Assembly (NCBI GenBank): GCA_949451265.1
Contig: CASTQR010000065.1
Span: forward strand, 1 to 8,189
DNA length: 8,189 nucleotides
Direction of reading: 5' to 3'
DNA from: an uncultured Eubacteriales bacterium
GTDB lineage: Bacteria; Bacillota_A; Clostridia; Oscillospirales; Oscillospiraceae
The notes beneath the pieces are model-generated. The model was not told where the DNA came from, ran no database searches, and saw nothing but the letters and a program-made list of their open reading frames with translations. Made by a program: the position numbers and the translations under genes. Position 1 is the first letter of the stretch. Every line of letters begins with the position of its first letter. Below are positions 5,867 through 8,189 of this stretch, piece by piece.

Positions 5867-6448
5867 ATGGCATTTCAGATAATCGCTATCGCGGCCTTGA
5901 TCACGTTTTACGGCTGCTATTTTGTGAAAATGCTCCGTCAGAAAAAGCGGGGCATACAGACCGACCAAATTGGAAAGAACAAAGCCGGTTTTATGAAATT
6001 CGTGGAGGTTGGTATGAAAGCCGCCGCTGTCCTTGTGGCGGCGGCGGGGTTCGTCAGTATTTTCGTGGGGGCAAGCCACAGTCCCGCCGCTGTTCGGATC
6101 ATGGGCGCAGTGATGAGCGCTGCGGGAACAATCGTATTTATTTCCGCGGTTCAAGCTATGGGCGACAGCTGGCGGGCGGGCGTTTCCAAAACCGAAAAAA
6201 CGGAGCTTGTGACAAGCGGCATTTATCAGCTCAGCCGCAACCCCGCCTTTTTAGGATTTGATCTTTTGTATATTGGCACGCTGCTGATGTTTTTCAACTG
6301 GATCTTGTGCGCCCTGACCATTTTCGCCGTCGTCATGTACCATATGCAGATTGTCTGTGTGGAGGAAGGCTTCTTGCTTGCCGCGTTTGGAGACGAGTAT
6401 TTGCAATACAGGAAAGAGGTCTGCCGCTATCTTGGGCGAAAACGATAA
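5867..6448 (+). CDS. Isoprenylcysteine carboxyl methyltransferase-like (ICMT/PEMT family) membrane protein
   Basis: A 193-residue integral membrane protein with hydrophobic segments at about 3-20, 47-68, 76-97 and 128-160. The C-terminal half carries the features of the ICMT/PEMT methyltransferase fold: ELVTSGIYQLSRNPAFLGF (113-131, the G-Y-x-x-x-R-N-P signature), then a long hydrophobic stretch, then EEGFLLAAFGDEYLQYRKEVCRYLG (166-190), including the EE pair and the FGxEYxxY motif that help hold S-adenosylmethionine. The bacterial members methylate lipids or small molecules; the substrate here is unknown, and a prenylated protein target is unlikely in a bacterium. GC is about 52% (hand count, 5881-6420), well below the flanking genes, and A/T-ending codons are common, hinting at later acquisition. 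It lies after a probable terminator and before the leuS promoter, so it seems to be its own unit or a readthrough gene. Confidence 0.88.
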   Translation: MAFQIIAIAALITFYGCYFVKMLRQKKRGIQTDQIGKNKAGFMKFVEVGMKAAAVLVAAAGFVSIFVGASHSPAAVRIMGAVMSAAGTIVFISAVQAMGDSWRAGVSKTEKTELVTSGIYQLSRNPAFLGFDLLYIGTLLMFFNWILCALTIFAVVMYHMQIVCVEEGFLLAAFGDEYLQYRKEVCRYLGRKR

Positions 6449-6471
6449 AGCGATAAATGCGGTCCGCCCCC

Positions 6472-6500
6472 TTGCAATCCCGCCTGGTTTCCGATATAAT
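6472..6500 (+). promoter_or_regulatory. leuS promoter
   Basis: TTGCAA (6472-6477) and a perfect TATAAT (6495-6500) are separated by 17 nt. Transcription would begin near 6507, giving a leader of only about 40 nt before leuS, too short for a T-box riboswitch. Confidence 0.8.
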
Positions 6501-6531
6501 ATCCTGACTTGAACCTGCTAAAACTTCACCC

Positions 6532-6538
6532 AAGGGAG
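6532..6538 (+). promoter_or_regulatory. Ribosome binding site deciding the TTG start of leuS
   Basis: AAGGGAG, 8 nt before the TTG at 6547. The next in-frame ATG (6718) lies past the HVGH catalytic motif, so it cannot be the real start. Confidence 0.85.
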
Positions 6539-6546
6539 TGTTCACA

Positions 6547-8189
6547 TTGAAATACGAATTCGCCGCCATCGAGCCCAAGTGGCAGAAGCGATGGGAGGAG
6601 GCCAAGGTCTACGCCGCCGCCGACCAGGGCGAAAAGCCCAAGTTCTACGGCCTCATTGAGTTCCCCTACCCCTCCGGCCAGGGGCTCCACGTGGGCCATC
6701 CCCGGCCCTTCACCGCCATGGACATCGTCACCCGGAAAAAGCGGATGGACGGTTATAACGTGCTGTTCCCCATCGGCTTCGACGCCTTCGGCCTGCCCAC
6801 GGAGAACTTCGCCATCAAAAACCACATCCACCCCGCCATTGTGACGAAGCAGAATATTGAGAACTTCACCCGCCAGCTGAAAATGCTGGGCTACGGCTTC
6901 GACTGGGATCGGGTGGTGGACACCACCGACCCCAATTACTACAAGTGGACCCAGTGGATCTTCCTCCAGCTCTACAAGAAGGGGCTGGCCTACAAGGCCA
7001 CCATGCCGGTGAACTGGTGCACCTCCTGCAAGTGCGTCCTTGCCAACGAGGAGGTCGTCGAGGGCGTGTGCGAGCGGTGCGGCTCCCCGGTCATCCGCAA
7101 GGAGAAATCCCAGTGGATGCTGAAGATCACCGAGTACGCCCAGCGGCTCATCGACGACCTGGACGGCCTAGACTTCATCGAGCGCGTCAAAATCCAGCAG
7201 CGCAACTGGATCGGCCGCTCCACCGGCGCGGAGGTCACCTTCAAGAGCACCGCCGGGGACGACATCGTGGTGTTCACCACCCGGCCCGACACCCTGTTCG
7301 GGGCCACCTACATGGTGCTGTCCCCGGAGCACGAGCTGGTGAAGAACTGGCTGGAGGGCGGGAAGCTCCATAACGCTGACGAGGTGCGGGCCTACCAGAA
7401 AACCGCCGCCTCCAAGTCCGACCTGGAGCGCACCGAGCTGAACAAGGAAAAGACGGGCGTCTGCCTGGACGGCGTGAAGGGTGTGAACCCCGTCAACGGG
7501 AGGGAGATCCCCATATTCATCTCCGACTACGTGCTGTCCACCTACGGCACCGGAGCCATCATGGCAGTCCCCGCCCACGACGACCGGGACTGGGAGTTTG
7601 CCAAGAAGTTCGGCTGTGAGATCATCGAGGTGGTGTCCGGCGGGGAGGACGTGCAGAAGGCCGCTTTCACCGCCAAGGACGAGACGGGCATTCTGGTGAA
7701 CTCCGACTTCCTCAACGGCCTCACGGTGAAGGACGCCATCCCCGCCGTCACAAAGTGGCTGGAGGAGAAGGGCATCGGCTCCGCCAAGGTGAACTACAAG
7801 CTCCGGGACTGGGTGTTCTCCCGCCAGCGGTACTGGGGCGAGCCCATCCCCATGGTGTACTGCGAAAAGTGCGGCTGGCAGCCCCTGCCCGAGGATCAGC
7901 TTCCCCTGCTGCTCCCCGATGTGGAGAGCTACGAGCCCACTGACGACGGCGAATCCCCCCTGTCCAAGATGACGGACTGGGTGAACACCACCTGCCCCTG
8001 CTGCGGAGGCCCCGCCAAGCGGGAGACGGACACCATGCCCCAGTGGGCGGGCTCCTCCTGGTACTTCCTGCGGTATATGGATCCCCACAACGATAAGGCG
8101 CTGGCTTCTAAAGAAGCTCTTGACTACTGGTCCCCGGTGGACTGGTATAACGGCGGCATGGAGCACACCACCCTCCACCTGCTCTACTC
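6547..8189 (+). CDS. leuS: Leucyl-tRNA synthetase, 3' end cut off by the window
   Basis: LeuRS joins leucine to tRNA-Leu in the cytoplasm and edits mischarged tRNA. About 547 residues are present; bacterial LeuRS is usually 800-880, so the KMSKS loop and tRNA-binding C-terminus lie beyond the window. The start is TTG, giving [17 protein letters not shown], the usual family N-terminus. The class I signature is [12 protein letters not shown] (40-51, HVGH for HIGH). Cys158, 161, 175 and 178 form a CxxC pair set in a zinc-knuckle arrangement. The editing domain shows [10 protein letters not shown] (243-252) and [19 protein letters not shown] (333-351), with Asp345 at the position of the E. coli editing Asp. 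[16 protein letters not shown] (420-435) leads back to the catalytic core, followed by a second Cys-rich insert (Cys439, 442, 483, 486). It has its own promoter at 6472-6500. Confidence 0.98.
   Translation, partial: MKYEFAAIEPKWQKRWEEAKVYAAADQGEKPKFYGLIEFPYPSGQGLHVGHPRPFTAMDIVTRKKRMDGYNVLFPIGFDAFGLPTENFAIKNHIHPAIVTKQNIENFTRQLKMLGYGFDWDRVVDTTDPNYYKWTQWIFLQLYKKGLAYKATMPVNWCTSCKCVLANEEVVEGVCERCGSPVIRKEKSQWMLKITEYAQRLIDDLDGLDFIERVKIQQRNWIGRSTGAEVTFKSTAGDDIVVFTTRPDTLFGATYMVLSPEHELVKNWLEGGKLHNADEVRAYQKTAASKSDLERTELNKEKTGVCLDGVKGVNPVNGREIPIFISDYVLSTYGTGAIMAVPAHDDRDWEFAKKFGCEIIEVVSGGEDVQKAAFTAKDETGILVNSDFLNGLTVKDAIPAVTKWLEEKGIGSAKVNYKLRDWVFSRQRYWGEPIPMVYCEKCGWQPLPEDQLPLLLPDVESYEPTDDGESPLSKMTDWVNTTCPCCGGPAKRETDTMPQWAGSSWYFLRYMDPHNDKALASKEALDYWSPVDWYNGGMEHTTLHLLY

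Noticed and set aside
6443..6457. Short direct repeat CGATAAA/CGATAAA after the methyltransferase stop
   Set aside because: Only two copies of seven bases; too short to call an attachment site or target duplication, and nothing mobile lies nearby.
6449..6546. A T-box riboswitch before leuS
   Set aside because: The gap is about 98 nt, the promoter takes up the middle of it, and no T-box conserved sequence or terminator precedes the start codon.
7168..8178. A 336-codon open frame on the minus strand opposite leuS
   Set aside because: Antisense to leuS, which carries its catalytic and editing motifs in the plus frame; the composition is that of a shadow.

Overview
The window reads as chromosomal DNA from a high-GC member of the Clostridia, most likely an Oscillospiraceae-type gut bacterium (Flavonifractor/Lawsonibacter/Intestinimonas-like). 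That placement is an inference from strong AGGAGG-type ribosome binding sites, sigma-A-like promoters, high-GC codon use and the character of the proteins. No rRNA, tRNA, CRISPR array, IS element or phage gene was seen.

Layout: (1) 1-554, the 3' part of a + strand gene for a membrane-anchored protein of unknown function. (2) 566-607, a perfect 19-bp-stem hairpin that can end both this gene and the convergent recQ. (3) 621-2468 (-), recQ, a full-length RecQ helicase with helicase core, zinc site and HRDC domain. (4) 2499-3248 (-), an unusual regulator with an ArsR/SmtB-type metal-sensing domain followed by an AraC-type DNA-binding domain; recQ starts 30 nt after it on the same strand. (5) 3249-3417, a compact divergent control region with overlapping -10 boxes and a 28-bp inverted repeat that looks like the regulator's operator. 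(6) 3418-3636 (+), a free-standing HMA metal-binding protein, then a hairpin, then 3721-5739 (+), a P1B-2 (Zn/Cd/Pb type) metal-exporting ATPase that lacks its own HMA domain. (7) 5762-5796, a likely terminator. (8) 5867-6448 (+), a small membrane methyltransferase of the ICMT/PEMT type with clearly lower GC than its neighbours. (9) 6472-6500, a near-consensus promoter, and 6547 to the right edge, leuS (leucyl-tRNA synthetase), starting with TTG and cut off by the window end.

The central part works as a unit. The ArsR-AraC protein probably represses the divergent promoters until a soft metal binds its cysteines. Release would raise the HMA protein, which binds or delivers the metal, and the ATPase, which exports it. 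The flanking recQ and leuS are housekeeping genes. The most distinctive features are the ArsR-AraC fusion, the split of the ATPase's metal-binding domain into a separate gene with a hairpin between the two, and an extra hydrophobic segment at the ATPase N-terminus.
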